From contig CANQCB010000066.1 in NCBI GenBank assembly GCA_947589145.1, positions 1 to 7,625 of the forward strand: DNA of 7,625 nucleotides, given 5' to 3'. The position numbers and the translations under genes are program-made. The notes beneath the pieces were generated by a model. It made no database searches. It was not told the origin of the DNA and worked only from the letters and a program-made list of their open reading frames with translations. The stretch is from an uncultured Clostridia bacterium. GTDB taxonomy: Bacteria > Bacillota > Clostridia > Christensenellales > Pumilibacteraceae. The number at the start of each line of letters is the position of its first letter. Position 1 is the first letter of the stretch. Below are positions 6,513-7,625 of this stretch, in pieces.

Positions 6513-6522
6513 CGGAGAGAAA

Positions 6523-7248
6523 ATGGGTAGACCTTTTTACAATTTCAGCAGAGTGCTTTTTAACTTTTGTCGGCCGATATATCCGATAAAGATGCTCGGC
6601 AAGGAGAATATTGTAAAAAAGGGGAAGTGCATATACGCTTGCAATCACCTTTCTTCCGTGGACATCGGCATATATCAGGTTCATCTCCCCGGATACAAAA
6701 GATATATCGGTAAAAAAGAATATTTGAATAAGAAGTTTTCCAAATTCGTGCTTTCTCATTTCGGCGTAATATTCATCGATCGGGACAAGCCCGATCTTTC
6801 CACTTTACGCGAAATATTCAAAGTGCTCGACGACGACGGACAGATATTGATATATCCCGAGGGAACGAGGAACAAAGGCGACGATAAAAAAATGTTGGAA
6901 ATCAAAGGCGGTCTTGCCATATTCGCGGCAAAGAGCGGCGCGCCCGTGATACCGGTACTTATGTATCGCCGTCCCAAAGTTTTCCATAAGAATTACATAT
7001 ACGTAGGAGAACCTCTCGATATCTGCAAAGAAAAGGGCAGAATACCCAATGCGGAAACGATAGCGTCGCTGACGGCTCGTTACGCATACGAAATGAATAA
7101 AATGCGCGTAATTCTCAACGACTATGTGGAAAACAAGCGTTGGAAAAAGAAGAACAGATTAAACGGAAAATCCGAGGCTCTTCTTGCATGGGAAGCAGAG
7201 CATCCCGTTCCGATCGACTGTTGTCGGGCGGGAACTTCCACGGTATAA
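6523..7248 (+). CDS. plsC: 1-acyl-sn-glycerol-3-phosphate acyltransferase (PlsC family)
   Basis: The 241-residue protein has the ordered motifs of lysophosphatidic acid acyltransferases, membrane-associated enzymes that add the second fatty acid to make phosphatidic acid. Motif I is NHLSSVD with the catalytic pair His42 and Asp47 (H-x4-D). Motif II is FIDRDKPD, motif III YPEGTRNKGD (Glu113, Arg116), and motif IV VIPVLMY. The length is normal for the family. There is no strong membrane-spanning segment; the N-terminal FYNFSRVLFNF stretch may be an interfacial helix. After the domain comes a basic patch (RWKKKNR) and a tail of about 30 residues ending in DCCRAGTSTV that I do not recognise. GGAGAG lies just upstream of the ATG. 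Only three bases separate its stop from plsX, matching a shared transcript and pathway. Other PlsC-fold acyltransferases are possible, but the plsX neighbour favours phospholipid synthesis. Confidence 0.9.
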   Translation: MGRPFYNFSRVLFNFCRPIYPIKMLGKENIVKKGKCIYACNHLSSVDIGIYQVHLPGYKRYIGKKEYLNKKFSKFVLSHFGVIFIDRDKPDLSTLREIFKVLDDDGQILIYPEGTRNKGDDKKMLEIKGGLAIFAAKSGAPVIPVLMYRRPKVFHKNYIYVGEPLDICKEKGRIPNAETIASLTARYAYEMNKMRVILNDYVENKRWKKKNRLNGKSEALLAWEAEHPVPIDCCRAGTSTV

Positions 7249-7251
7249 AAC

Positions 7252-7625
7252 ATGATAAAAATTGTAGTAGACGTGTTCAGCGGAGATAATCCGCTCGACC
7301 TCATAAAAGGCACGGCGGACGCCGTCAATATATATCCCGACGTACATATCATTATGTCGGGCGATCCCGATTATTTGCAAGAGGAGTTGAAAAAATACGA
7401 TTTCGACCGCAATCGGTTGGAAATATTGCCCGCGCACGAGATAATCGGCAATAACGAAGTGCCGACGATGGCTATGCGTCAGAAGAAAGATTCGACGCTT
7501 GTTCGGGGCGCGACTTTGCTCCGCGACGGTGCGGACGTCGGCGGTATGATCTCCGCGGGCTCGACGGGTGCGATACTCTGCTGCGGAATATTCATAGTCG
7601 GCAGGATACGCGGAATAGAGCGTCC
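7252..7625 (+). CDS. plsX: Phosphate acyltransferase PlsX, C-terminus cut by window edge
   Basis: The ATG at 7252 opens a frame of 124 full codons running to the right edge. PlsX makes acyl phosphate from acyl-ACP, the donor used by PlsY in the first acylation of glycerol 3-phosphate. The visible part matches the family in order: a start resembling VDAMGGD (here VDVFSGD, residues 6-12), then LPAHEIIG, VPTMAMRQKKDS, the glycine-rich SAGSTGA (101-107; SAGNTGA is usual) and VGRIRGIERP at the edge. Typical family members are about 330 residues, so more than half is missing. The gene starts three bases after plsC with only a weak G-rich ribosome binding site inside plsC, which suggests coupling. 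The changed VDVFSGD motif is a departure from most PlsX proteins, but the rest of the alignment is good enough to make the family call firm. Confidence 0.9.
   Translation, partial: MIKIVVDVFSGDNPLDLIKGTADAVNIYPDVHIIMSGDPDYLQEELKKYDFDRNRLEILPAHEIIGNNEVPTMAMRQKKDSTLVRGATLLRDGADVGGMISAGSTGAILCCGIFIVGRIRGIER

Overview
The window looks like chromosomal DNA from a Gram-positive, low-oxygen member of the Bacillota, most likely an uncultured clostridial lineage of moderate GC content. This rests on gene content (RNase J, a TrmR/TrhP tRNA-modification pair, a DUF368 polyprenyl-phosphate transporter, acyl-phosphate-type PlsX), strong GGAGG-type ribosome binding sites, sigma-A-like promoters, and frequent ATA isoleucine codons. 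The lineage is an inference; no rRNA or other taxonomic marker is present.

Layout. Positions 1-644 (minus strand) hold the N-terminal part of a secreted SGNH/GDSL-family lipoprotein, cut by the left edge of the window and preceded by a near-consensus promoter. A 183-base divergent intergenic region separates it from the plus-strand genes. On the plus strand come a sugar-nucleotide pyrophosphorylase-like protein with a C-terminal beta-helix (828-1826), ribonuclease J (1924-3597, TTG start), the tRNA methyltransferase TrmR (3597-4244), the U32-family tRNA hydroxylase TrhP (4241-5440), a DUF368/PopT membrane protein (5478-6452), a PlsC-type acyltransferase (6523-7248), and the N-terminal third or so of PlsX (7252 to the right edge).

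How the genes fit together. Ribonuclease J, TrmR and TrhP are joined by 1-base and 4-base overlaps and are very probably one translationally coupled operon. Their themes are RNA turnover and wobble uridine modification: TrhP makes 5-hydroxyuridine at tRNA position 34 and TrmR methylates it to 5-methoxyuridine. PopT follows after 37 bases with no obvious promoter and may ride on the same transcript; its family recycles undecaprenyl phosphate across the membrane for wall synthesis. A separate promoter, whose -35 box overlaps the popT stop codon, should drive plsC-plsX, two enzymes of phosphatidic acid synthesis. The rnj promoter is placed the same way, on the stop codon of the gene before it.

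No tRNA, rRNA, CRISPR array, insertion sequence or phage gene was seen. No rho-independent terminator was recognised. This is mainly a housekeeping region. The points most worth a second look are a hairpin near the predicted 5' end of the RNase J mRNA, the single (rather than paired) U32 gene beside trmR, the altered N-terminal motif of PlsX, and the weak initiation signals of the nucleotidyltransferase.
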